A stretch of DNA of 64,000 nucleotides from Drosophila persimilis (Eukaryota; Arthropoda; Insecta; Diptera; Drosophilidae): contig NW_020825706.1 of the NCBI RefSeq assembly GCF_003286085.1, forward strand, positions 248,001-312,000, given 5' to 3'. The position numbers were made by a program, and so were the translations under genes. Positions 46,701 through 57,678 of the stretch are shown here, piece after piece (position 1 is the first letter of the stretch; each line of letters starts with the position of its first letter). The notes beneath the pieces were generated by a model. That model made no database searches, was not told the origin of the DNA, and was given only the letters and a program-made list of their open reading frames with translations.

Positions 46701-49700
46701 AAGGGGATTCGATTAATTCTGAGTATATCCCTAACAACTCGGCCTCGTGGAGTTTGTATATTTAAGGCAGCTGAATGATTAGATTTTTATCCCCAAGTGT
46801 CCCCAAGAGGCCCAAACTGCTCAGGTAATGAAATATGCCCTGTGGCTGAAGTACAAATGAAATATTTACGCCGTAATGCCCCTCAACAATTAATTGTTAA
46901 TTACTTGAAACAACATTTACTCTGACCAGCCCACACCCTCTACTTGGTGTTTGTGTGTGAGAAATTAATTAAAAAACGGCGTGCATAACCGCGCATGCAA
47001 TGCCAAACCAACTGCAATGCCAAATATTTGTAAATAAAACGAGTAAAAAACATAAAAAACCTGAAGGGAAAGCAAATACAAAAATATTTTCGCCATGGGC
47101 CACAGTTTGGAACACAGAAGCGTTAAAAGCCCCAGTTAATTGCCAGCAAATTTATGAACGTTTATGAAAACTCGCCACAACAATAACTCAACTCAAAAAA
47201 CGATGTTAGCAGGCCAGCCAGAGCCAGCAGCACTTTGATGGGCGCACTTGAAAGCTTCCGGAAAAATTCAATTGAAAACAAGAAAAACCACGATACTATT
47301 GAATGTTACGACTGGCGGATATCCAGCAGAAATCCTTACAAAAATAACATTATTCATTAAAAACTTTAATATCAATACTACTAAATACTATATTTATTGA
47401 GGGATCAAATAAATACAAAATGAATAATTAAAGGGCACTGCATATCGACTATCATAAAATCATTTATTTGCGCTACTTTTTGGTATTTTTATTGGGGTTT
47501 GAAAAATGTTGGCGCAGTGGCTCTGTGATTTTCACGGGATTTTGCGAAACTATTTTCGGTGTGGGGGGCAAGGGCAGGAGGATAACTCTCTGAAAATTTT
47601 TGGTGCGCATAAATTTTAACACCAATTAAATCGATAACTTTCTGTGCATGGAAGCGTCGCAAAATGCAGATTATGTATACGCGGCGTTGCGTCTGTACGC
47701 ATGGCTGCTAAAATCGGGGCCAAAAGGGGGCTTCGGGGGCCAGGGGCCAGGGGCTTTTCAGAATGTAATTAGTAAATATATGTAAATGAATTTTGACGCA
47801 ATTTTCGCAGAGAGCGAGTGCTCGTAGTGCTTCTAAATTGTAATTAATTCTAATTGGTTTTTTAAATGTGTCAATAAATTTGTGCCCCTCTGTAACTCTA
47901 CTGGAGTATCAATTATTCTTTTGGTCAATTGCATAATCCCATGGTCCATGGTCATGAATCAAAAGCATTGAGAAAATCCCCACCTGGAATGGCACACGTG
48001 TGTGGCAGACAGAGCTGCCGCTGTCCCTGTGGCATGCGAGGTTATTGAAAAAAACCCCACGACGACGGCCATGCATAAATCAAGCTAGCGACTGTCTTTC
48101 GGTTATTAATATGCCCAAAAACCAACCAAAAGTATTTCAATGATTTATGGCCATGCTATGGTAACTCGAACGGGGATTAGCCGAAGGTGGAAAGCTGATT
48201 ACGCCCCTCTGTGCACCTTCCTGTGGCAGGTGAATTTTTCCTGCGCTTTTGTAACAAGTCAATTTGTACTGGGAATTCACGCAGTTGATGCCCCACCGCA
48301 CAAATCATGTTCCATTGCAGCAGCAGCCAGCGGAGCAGCCACGGACCTAGTAAAACGTGTAGCGGAGGGACTATGCATCTTAATGACCACCCCAATCGCC
48401 CCCAACCCGCCAGAGGTAGCTAGAACTTGCCGCATAAATATGAACTAAGCTCCACACTTTGTCTGTGTGTGTGCGTGCTTGCGTTTGTGTGTGTGCTGGT
48501 GGGGCGTGTCCTTTTCCCCGAGTCGCTCGCTGAATCGCTTGTGTGTTTAGCGCAAGCAATTGAGCAGCTGCACTAAGTTTGTTAGCCGCTTAGTAAGACG
48601 AGACTAGAAATATACCCTGTAAAATGAATCCCAGGGAAAATCTCTCCTAGGAGAAACTAGGTCCCAGAGAAAATCTGGATGCATTCTTCTGAGACGCTGG
48701 GTGCCAAGTCATCAAAGAGAGAGTTTTCCATTCTTAGTTCTTCATACACTTCTAACAATCTTCAATACCTCTTTTGAGGCCATGAATTGCTTAGATAAAA
48801 CTCCAGGATCTGAGTAATTTCGCTCCCAAAGAAGTATTTCCTTTTTTCAAACAGCAAGCATTCAAAGTCCATGTCCAGCTCATCCAAAGGCCATCAAACC
48901 TGTTTTGATGACTAACCCAAATTCTCAGGTGACATGTTTCCCAATTTTCGAGTACACTTCCCTGACGTCTGCTAGCTTGAAAATTGATCCCCTGCTGAGC
49001 ATCTGAAAGTCGTTCAATATTTAGCCACTTGTTGTTACGGTTTTGCTGCCTGTTGTCCGGTTTTCGGGGGCTTTGTTAATACGCCTCTCAGGCTCTGGCA
49101 TTTGTCGGGTGTTCTCCGGATCTCAGCAACGGTCTAGCGTTTTCGTTTGGTTTACGGATTCGTATTCGGATACGGATAGGGATACGGAATTGTGATTCTG
49201 TTGCTGGTTGCTAGTTGCTGGTGGCTGCTTGTGCGCACTGTTTTGGCTTGTTTATGATTGCAGCAAGCGGTTTGGCAGCAATTATTGCTAGAAGAAACAA
49301 CAGCCAGAGAGCAATACAGACGGCCATAGAAAGGGTGGAGAGTGGAGAGTGGAGAGGAGGGGTATAATGCGCTCGGTTTTAGTGTCATTTGCCATGTTGT
49401 TGCTTTCTTTGTGGCATCCTTGTTCTGTGTGCAGTTGAGCATGAAATATGCCTGAAGTGTTTGCGGGGGGTTGACCAAAAAGTTGCACTACCCAGATGGG
49501 GACTACAGAGATTTCAAAGGGGATTTCCAGAGCTATGCACACCTTGGACTTAACCTTCTGCCATTTTTGAAATTTATGCTCCAATATCAACTCTTTCATT
49601 TAGTTAGTTAACCGCATATAGAAAAGGCTGAGTGAGAGAGAGAGAGAGAGAGAGGGAGAGAGTAGCTAGGGGTTGTGCATTCCAGCCACTGCAATGCAGC

Positions 49701-50896
49701 TATAAATTGTTACAAACTTTCGGCAATTAGGTAGAAATGTGTTGTTGGGTCGGAGGCCTCCTTGAAACCGCATGAAAGCAGGCCAGTAGTAACTTGGCCA
49801 ACAGTTAAATAAATGCGCTTGCATGTTTAAGCCAAATAATAATAAAGAAAATCGTTGTTGCTGAGGATACTCTGCCAGTCTCTGGCTCTGACTGAGCGAA
49901 GGCTGCATATTTGTGGTACCTCTGGTAGGGTATATAGTAATTGCCGAAACGTGCGTAACAGACAGCTTAAAAGATACCTTTTCCTAGGAGATTGAGGATT
50001 AATATCTCTCAGCAGAAGCCGTTAAACACCAAAATAAATATGCAAAAAATACACAACAAATCATAAGATCTCATAACAAAAACAAACAAACAAGAAAATA
50101 ATTCACATTATGAATTATAAACGCATTCCATTTGCAAGTAATTACATAAATTACTGATGAAAAAAGCAGGGTCAACCGAGTGGTGGGGGCGGAGGGGGAG
50201 CCTCGGAAAACAGAAGTGAAAATCATAGAAATCAATTGCAGGAAAAAAATACAATCATAATACCTCGTATTGTGGGGGGTAGACAAAAAGGATATAATAA
50301 TGAAAGCGGAATATTCCAGGAATGGTATGGCAGGGCAGGCCTTCGACGGCCAGCTATAAATACAAATGACAATAAATTGTCATTTTGACCACAATAAATA
50401 TAAATTAAATAAATTCAATGAAACAAAAACCAGCAGCAGATCCACCCAATGGAATGCATGAGCTGGAAAAATAAAAACGATGGAAACAAGAGACAAAACC
50501 GAACCAAACAACAACTGCACAAAAAGGGAAAGTCAACAATTGTCATTGTCAACCTCTGGCTGCCAATAAATTGCATTATTAGAGTACACTGGGGAAAATA
50601 ATATATATCCAAATTCATTCTCTAAATGCATCATCAAAGGAATACTCTGGTTTTCTCTCGGTGTAAATGCTGAGGCATGTGTGTGCGATAGTTTCAAAGA
50701 GGAGTATGGGTGCAGAAAACTATTTGTAATACAATCAGCAATGCTGAGTGAGAGGGGAGTTCTCCCCCTCCCCCTCCACCCCTCCAGTCGTCGGACTTCT
50801 AACCCTCGCAGCCTCTAGATCGCCCTATGCTGACATGCGTGTTTGTTACAGCAATTGTCAACATAAATAAAATTAAATTAATGGAGTAGGGAACTC

Positions 50897-50931
50897 ACAC
50901 ACGCACACACACGCACACACACACACACACA
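50897..50931 (+). repeat. (CA)n/(CACG)n microsatellite
   Basis: A run of CACACG and CA units ending in a pure CA stretch. Simple sequence, no gene nearby. Confidence 0.9.
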
Positions 50932-52225
50932 CATGCCCACGCATAAAGCATGTAAAGTATATGTATATGTGCCACACACATGCATAGAGTCTGTCTGGCT
51001 GTCAGAGTGGCTGTCAAAGTGACCATTTCATTTAATACAAACACACTGGCATTGTCTGTCTGTGTCTGTGGCCCTTTGTGTGTTTTTGTTTTTGTGCCCC
51101 GCCCCTCGACAAGTGGAAATTAAACACGCACCCAAAACGCACACACATGCACACGCATACCCTGTCAATTGCCATTTCCATTTTGGCTGATCATTGGCAT
51201 ATAAGCAAGACGCACACATCCATACAATCCTCTGGGGACGCCATTTTGGCTTGACTTTCCTGCCGTCTGACGAATTTTTTCTTTCTCAGTTTTTGTTTAT
51301 TTTCTATCCTTCATTATATTCGCAATTGGTCGCTTGTGGTGTTCCCCCTTTTCTTGTCCTCTTTCTTTTCTTTTCGCCTCTATTTTGTGATGCTCTTTTG
51401 TCCGAAAGATAAACGTTGGCTCTGGTTTTGGCTGGTGTTTGAAAGGTGGCAAAAGGTATAGGTTACACTGAGCGAAATTGTTAGAGGATGCCTGGGATAT
51501 ATAGAGAGTTTTAGGCAGAAGTCCAGCGTTTTGATATGAAGAAACCTGTTTGTATAGCTAACATTTTAATAACAAATCGGTTCCTGTATTATCTGTATGA
51601 CCAATCAGGCTAAGAGTATGCCTTTCTATTTTTGATTACTTTTTAGTTAACGAAAGTAGGAAAATGCTCTTAGATCTTAAGATATACTTTATTTTTCATA
51701 TGCTAAAAGGTTACTCAAATCCCAAACCAAAAACCGCATTAATTTTCTCGAGTGCGCAACAAAACCAAACAGTTTTCCCAAGGCTTTCTGAGCTTTTCCC
51801 CCCAGTCCTTTGTCTATTTTTTCCCCCTCATAAGCACACACACAAACAGAGACGGAGAGACAGGGAGACAGAGAGATAGAAATACAAATGGCCTTGACAT
51901 TTCTTATGCTTATCGCTGTCAGTGCAGGCGTTGAAATTGTAATTTGTGTAATCTCAGGTGGACCAGGCAACCAGGGCGGCCCAGAACGGAGGCAGCTCCT
52001 AACAAAGAAATAAAGGTGTCGGCGAGGGTCGTGAGTGCGTATGGCTCCATTTGCGCAGAGAGAGGGAGAGAGAGAGAAACCACTTAAACCGCTTGACAAA
52101 CTGGCGACAGTCGCATGTTTCCTTCTCCCCATCCACTAATTAACAGCAGCAACACATAATGCTAATCCAATGAGGGCGGCCGCCTGAGGGGGGAAAAACT
52201 TGACATTTGTATTAAAATTAATTAA

Positions 52226-52231
52226 TTTATT
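52226..52231 (-). promoter_or_regulatory. candidate poly(A) signal AATAAA of CG5023 orthologue
   Basis: Canonical AATAAA on the minus strand about 150 bases past the stop codon at 52381. The flanks are AT-rich, as usual for fly 3' ends. Confidence 0.5.
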
Positions 52232-52380
52232 TGTTTTCATATTATATAAATTACATTTAGAGCTTTTGCACTGCTTAAATCATACGCAAGAATCATTTCA
52301 TTTTTTTGTTTGTTTGAACTAATTAGATTTTTGTGTATTTGTGTGGGTGTATCTGTGTGTGGGGGTGGATGGGTGGGCGT

Positions 52381-52563
52381 TTACATGTGACGGGCATTGC
52401 CAAAGCCTCCATGGCCGGACTGGCTGGCGCCCTTGTTGAAGCCCATCTGCAGATTAAGCTCGCCCTCGTGGGCACGGAGCTGCTCCTCGGTGAAGACGCG
52501 TTCGTTCTTGTCCGACATCTTGGGGCCCAGAGTGGGGCCAGTGAACTCTGGATGCTTTTGCGT
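52381..52563 (-). CDS. CG5023: CG5023 exon 3: calponin-like repeat and C-terminus
   Basis: Codes TQKHPEFTGPTLGPKMSDKN, then VFTEEQLRAHEGELNLQMG, the repeat GFNKGASQSG and the end GFGNARHM before TAA. Acceptor TTGTTAATAG precedes 52563. Confidence 0.95.
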   Translation of the reverse strand, partial: TQKHPEFTGPTLGPKMSDKNERVFTEEQLRAHEGELNLQMGFNKGASQSGHGGFGNARHM

Positions 52564-55500
52564 CTATTAACAAGATATGAATCACTGCCAAATGAGTTTT
52601 AAAATGTCTTTTAGGGCAACACTTACAATGCGTCCCAGGGCGTATAGGGAGAGGGTGACCTGTGGAATATTGCGACGCTCGAAAAGATCGGCTGTCTGGA
52701 AGATCTCCTCCTCGGGGACACCGTACTTCTTGACGGCCGCCTGGAAGCGCTGGATGTTCTCCATCAGCTGGAAATTGGTGCCACGCTCCTGGATCTTCTT
52801 CACGGATCCGGGTGCCAGCTTATTGGCCAGCTTGCACAGCCAGATGCCGTCCTTGAGGATATCCTCATACTGTCCGCTGGGCACCTTCTCGCCGAGCACG
52901 GCAAAGACCCAATTGAGGACTTCCTGTTCCTGTTCCTTGTTGCGTGGCTACAAAACAGAGAGACAGAGAATGCTTGTAAGTGCTTTGACAATTGAAACAT
53001 GAGAATGGCAGCCAAGCGCCTGGCAAATCGTGGGACAAAAGTGAGGGGAGAAACGAGAGAAATTGTCTCTAAAAATAAATAGAGCCAAATCCTGCTCACG
53101 GATTGCCCTCAAGTTCAAAGGTCAGTGTCTGTGTCTGTGCCCGTGTGTTTCCATTTGGAAACACACCCAAATCAAAGCAGGCTACGGTGGCAGGCCACGA
53201 CACGACAGCAGCAAGAGCCAGAGACAGAGTCACAGTCAGAGTCAGAAGCACAGAGAAATAGATTCATTTTCCAATTAATTAATTTTGATTCCAGGACTCG
53301 CCACCGCAGACGGGGAGGCATTTTAACGGGACGACAGTTGACAGCAGAAGCCACTAACTGTTTAATTGAAATTTACGCAGAAAAGCAATATACATTTCTG
53401 CTCCCTGGGTGGAGCTCAACGGTGCAGTTCATTCACCCGACAAAAAAACTGAATGATTTGTGGAAAAGAAACACCATTTCTCCCCCACGCATGAATCTAA
53501 TTGACCTCCGGAACAAGTTTTGCTAATTAAAAACAATGCTAAAGCGTCCCCATAAAATATTTATCTAGTGTGCAATGCGGCGTATACGCAACAATTACCC
53601 CTGAAACTGAACTATTTTCGTAATTGAAATCTGATGCTTATACACACCACACCATACCACACCCATCCGCTCATTCGCTCATCCGCTCATTAATATTTCG
53701 CACATTTGTGCTGCATTGTTCGTGGGTTATGTTGCCATTTTTGCCATTTTTATATGCCTTTGCCGGGGCCAATTGTGGCTTTCTGTTTGCACATATTCGC
53801 GTTTGAGCCTGTGTCATTTGATTTGTGGCTAGGCATTCGAAAATCGAATCGAATAACATTTTTTGGATACGAAAATCGCGCCCACAAAACCAAAATGTCC
53901 GCAAAATGTCACATTGCATACAAAGTGCAAACATTAAAAAATAATAATAAATTTAACAATTTAATTTGAAGCGATTTTTTGTTGTTGTCGTTGCAGGTAA
54001 AAGTGCAGCGAAATATAGAGAAAATCTGGTTAAGGGAGATAAATAAACTTTAATCTAACATGCAAAATAAGTAAATAAACATTATATTCCTGTTAAAATA
54101 GATATTAGAGGTATGAGAGGTATTAGAAGTACATTGAGGGGTTTTTTAAGAGCTCTATCAGCCTCAAAATCACAGTCACTCCCTTTTCCGCCTATCGGCC
54201 TAATCTATGAACCCACAATCTTCTAATCTCCATAAAGGATATCTTTCAGATGTATTTAAAACTCATTCTCAGTTAGTTCTCCTGTTGTTGCTATTCTTTC
54301 GACTGTGAATTATTGCTGGTTATTCTTCTCTCTGTTGCATTCACGTACATTCATATTCTTCAGTTGTGAAATTATTTATTTATTTAATACACACATACAC
54401 ACACATATGTGAATATGTGGCGTATTGATGGGTTAAAATTGAAGCTGGAATCTGCCAACGAGGCTCCGGGCATCGCGCGGTATCAGGCAGCAGCACGCTT
54501 TAATGGCAACCAATGAACCGAGGGGATTTTAATGAATTGTACGTCAATTTGCATTTGCAATTGCTTCGATTCCCATTCGATTTCGACTCGAACATTTTTC
54601 CCTCTCTGTGTTTTTTTATATATTTTTGTTTGGTTTTTTAATTGAATGTACAAACAATTCGTGGAGTTCGTTGTGGAGTGTTGTTGCTGATCTGCTGATA
54701 GAATTGCATTTCATTTTTGGCTCTTGGCTCTTGCCTCTTGCCCCTCCCTTCTCTCTACCTTCTGGCTTCCTTCTCTCTCCTACTGTTTTTCTCATTATTA
54801 ATTGGTTTATCTGGTTGGCCGCTTGACAGTCGTCGTCGGTTTTCTCTTTCGCTGTTTGCCATATATTAAAAAATCATTTTGGTAGGTGATGAACGGCTAA
54901 GTGATATCGATTGTGGTCAGGAGCCACGACCAATGGGGAAGTCCTGACATGCTGTGTCTTTGAGGTTGAACACTGGGGAATAATTTGCAGCTGAAGCTCT
55001 TTAATATTTAAAATTCTTTTTTCCACTGCAAGGAAGTGGAATGTGTAATTCGTTTTATCTGAATTTTTCCAGACATAATTTTGCTGTTGTGTTTGTGCGC
55101 CCTGACCTTCAAATAACCCTCAACTTTGTTTCATTTTGAATGGCGCCCTCTTTTTTTTTGTTAGTTTATTTTTTCCTTTTTCCGGACTGCTGGGTGGCGG
55201 TGGCTGGCTGGCATAAATATACAAATTTTCATTTGTACATAAAGATAAACGCTCATTTTTGCTGCTGCTGTTATTTCAATTTGTCATTTGGACGGCTGCC
55301 AATTGCTGCGGAAAAGCAAATGAAATGAAAATTCTGCCTGACAATAAGTTTTTTTTTGTGTTTTTGTTTGGTTTTGTTTTGTATCAAAAGTGTACTTTTT
55401 TACAGTCCAGTCCCAGTCCCAGTCCCAGTCCCCTCCGCGTGTCCTTGAGAGGATTGTAAAAACCGTGAACTAAGCACACGGTAAATTGCATTAAAGTTTC

Positions 55501-57601
55501 GGTTCATTTTCCTTGGGGTTTTCTTCGCCGGGGTTTATGTTTATTGCCTTTTGTTTTGTTGCCAAGAAAATGCGGCAGACGCGCATCAACAAATTGTTTT
55601 CGGTGGTTCTTGGCTCAACAGATTGCTGTATAGACAGTGAAAATTGTTGGAAAATATCCCCATACATTGTTTAAAGGGGATTTTCTTGGGGGATGAACTC
55701 ATCGTTGCATTTTCCATTAAAAATGCAATAAATCAAAGCTAGCCAATGTACAATCATTAATTAAAATGTGTCAGACCAAAAACTGTGGATTTACTTTTAA
55801 ATACATTATAAAACATATGGAATTTATTTATAGGCAGTCTCATAGGTAATGCAGATTATTTATTGCATGTTAATTTATTTTCACAAATTGAAAACTTTTT
55901 TCTGTTGTCATCAAATCACCAGGCATTAAAATACATGAAAAACGCTGAAGTATGTCAAGCCTTCAAAGGCCAAGAGTTTTTCGTGCATCGGTGACATGGC
56001 ATTCCCGAATGGGTCTATAATTCAGATTATAATTCGCTCCAATAAAGCGCATAGTTCTTTCTGTCAGTTTCTCTCATTATTGAGAGACAACTGTCAACAG
56101 TGAATGGGAAATGTTGGCAAATTAATTATGCATCGAAAGTGCCAAAGGGAACGGCGAAAAGTGCTAAATAATTTATGCATCAAAAGAGTAAAAATATTGT
56201 ATAAAATATTTAAGCCCTGCAGCAGGAGGACAGACGCCCCGAGTGAGTGACAGAGTGCAATGCAACCAAAATGCAGGCCACGGTCTGGGCTCTGGCCTCT
56301 GGCCTCTGGGTCTGGGTCGTCTACCCATCGATCCTTGGACCAAAAATATACGGCTGGTTAACTGGGGGAGCCCACAGGGGACCAAGGGCGGCCCCCACCC
56401 TTGCGGCAAAGTGTCAACAAAGTGATTTTTTATTTTAATTTACAAAAAAGGCTATGAGATATGGAATGGTAGAAATACTGGTACGAGAAATATATGCAAA
56501 TGAATTATGAGCTGACAGCTGACTCGTGGGCGGAGGAAAAAATACATTTTCTAGAAAATGCTTCACACAAATGAGGGATTTTCGTAAACATATCAGTCTT
56601 AGAAGTATTGGAATCCGTCGTTGAAGCAGTGCAACAGTCCAGCAAGCAGTTTAATGTGTCTAAAATCACTGAAAACAGTTTTGGAAGCACTGTAGTCCGT
56701 CTGGCAGTCTCGTATGCGATATATGAGAATGATTTATGATCAGGCAGCTGCCTTGACGAGTGGTCGGAGTAGAATATACTTCTGCCAGAAAATTATATTG
56801 CACACAAATGATTACTATTCATGAGTCTATCCACATAATACTTGTATCTGCCCGATTGTTAATTGACTATTTAAATATTTAACCAATTCAAAAATAAAAT
56901 TAAATTAAAAATTAATTAAATCGGGACACGTTGCTTGCAATTAAATATTTTGTGTGTTTAATTGCTTATTTAAATATAAATACATATACATATATGTATG
57001 TACATTGATGATTTCGTTGCGCATTGATATTCCATTGATTGTTCCATATCATATATTTGTATGAATGCACATGTTTTATTTATTTATTTATTGTTTTAAT
57101 AACCAGTTTCGCAATAACTGAATATTCTGAAATTTTAATTTGTTTGTTTTCTCATTTCATTCCGATTTATTTGATAGCAGTCTTTGTGTTTCTGGTGTTC
57201 AAATTAATTGATTTGAGTATATATTCATCAGTACGTGACTTTCATACTATAGTGCCCATTTATAATTTTGTTTTTTTTGTCAGATTCGTGCTCTTCTTAC
57301 TTTTCTTTGTGCAGGAAAATGTTCCACTCGAAAGGGTGGCATTTGGGAATTTAAAAATATAGTTGTAATCCTAGAGAAAGTCGAACAATCGCTGCTTGAA
57401 GTAAGAGACATATTTATCACTCTTTAAACATGTTTTCAATATTCAATCTGTTTTTTCTAAGTGATTTTCGGTGTATTCCCCACAGCTCCTGATGAGCCAG
57501 GGTATTCGGATTTAATTATATTTAACACTATTTTGAAACCAGTTTCCCTTTATCCATACAGGACTAGCGGATATGCTTCTGTTTGTAGAACTTACAGCCA
57601 T
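52381..57601 (-). CDS. CG5023: short calponin/transgelin-like actin-binding protein, CG5023 orthologue
   Basis: Muscle-protein-20/transgelin-type protein expected to bind actin filaments. The coding join on the minus strand is 57601-57596, 52947-52627, 52563-52381, giving 169 residues. One calponin-homology domain covers about residues 8-110 (VLNWVFAVLGEK, KDGIWLCKLANKLAPG, FQLMENIQRF, FQTADLFERRNIPQVT). A single calponin-like repeat GFNKGASQSG follows at about 150-159, and the end is GFGNARHM. Exons 2 and 3 match my memory of D. melanogaster CG5023 almost residue for residue; that protein begins MAPRNK, and exon 2 starts at PRNK in phase 0. A Met-Ala exon was therefore expected, and ATGGCT|GTAAGT at 57601 is the only good candidate I found. 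The rest of the gene is firm; exon 1 is inference. Confidence 0.9.
52627..52947 (-). CDS. CG5023: CG5023 exon 2: calponin-homology domain
   Basis: 107 codons from PRNKEQEQEVLNWV to LYALGRI. Acceptor TTTTGTAG precedes 52947 and donor GTAAGT follows 52627. Both ends are in phase 0. Confidence 0.95.
56490..56575 (+). repeat. imperfect duplicated segment, copy A
   Basis: Shares ATATATG...ATGA-TTATGA, CAGCTG, CGGAG, AGAAAAT and CACACAAATGA in the same order and spacing with 56718-56811. It lies inside CG5023 intron 1. Confidence 0.55.
56718..56811 (+). repeat. imperfect duplicated segment, copy B
   Basis: Partner of copy A about 230 bases away, with scattered substitutions and small length changes. 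The shared CAGCTG E-box and CACACAAATGA block are the best conserved parts. Confidence 0.55.
57596..57601 (-). CDS. CG5023: CG5023 exon 1: start codon exon coding Met-Ala
   Basis: The minus strand reads AAACACA-ATG-GCT-GTAAGT: a good fly start context, two codons and a perfect donor. It restores the expected Met-Ala before PRNK and is in phase 0 like exon 2. The untranslated leader lies above 57601; a TCAGTT initiator match puts a possible +1 at 57678. Confidence 0.6.
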
Positions 57602-57678
57602 TGTGTTTTTATTTATTTAGAAAATGCGAAAGAACTATGCTTTTTGCGTGTGGCGCGTTTGAAACAAAATTTTCAACT

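Larger units (their letters stand above)
32876..52225. other. gene-poor interval (19 kb) with simple repeats
   Basis: Holds a 16-base C run (34665-34680) and a CAG/CAA array (34741-34790). It also holds a CT tract with GAGA-like motifs at 36890-36970 and a CT run at 37302-37322. Further on are an AT-only-like block (38540-38720), a CAACTG hexamer array (40718-40750), CA tracts (44702-44716, 46031-46050, 50897-50931) and a CTATACC array (45890-45909). Several longer open frames (for example 40333-40953 minus and 46099-46650 plus) lack family similarity or run through microsatellites. No gene was confirmed. Confidence 0.55.
52948..57595 (-). other. CG5023 intron 1 (4.6 kb)
   Basis: A long first intron separating the Met-Ala exon from the CH domain. 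It contains TCATTCGCTCATCCGC-type short repeats near 53665-53690, a CAGTCC array near 55405-55432 and an imperfect duplicated segment (56490-56575 and 56718-56811). AT-rich toward 56850-57060. No ORF of note. Long first introns of muscle genes often carry enhancers, but none was identified. Confidence 0.6.

Noticed and set aside
51689-52132. 147-codon minus-strand frame containing GAIRTHDPRR, a peptide often seen in mistranslated tRNA genes
   Set aside because: The DNA under it does not contain a T-loop GGTTCGANTCC or a foldable tRNA; the frame also reads through CT repeats.
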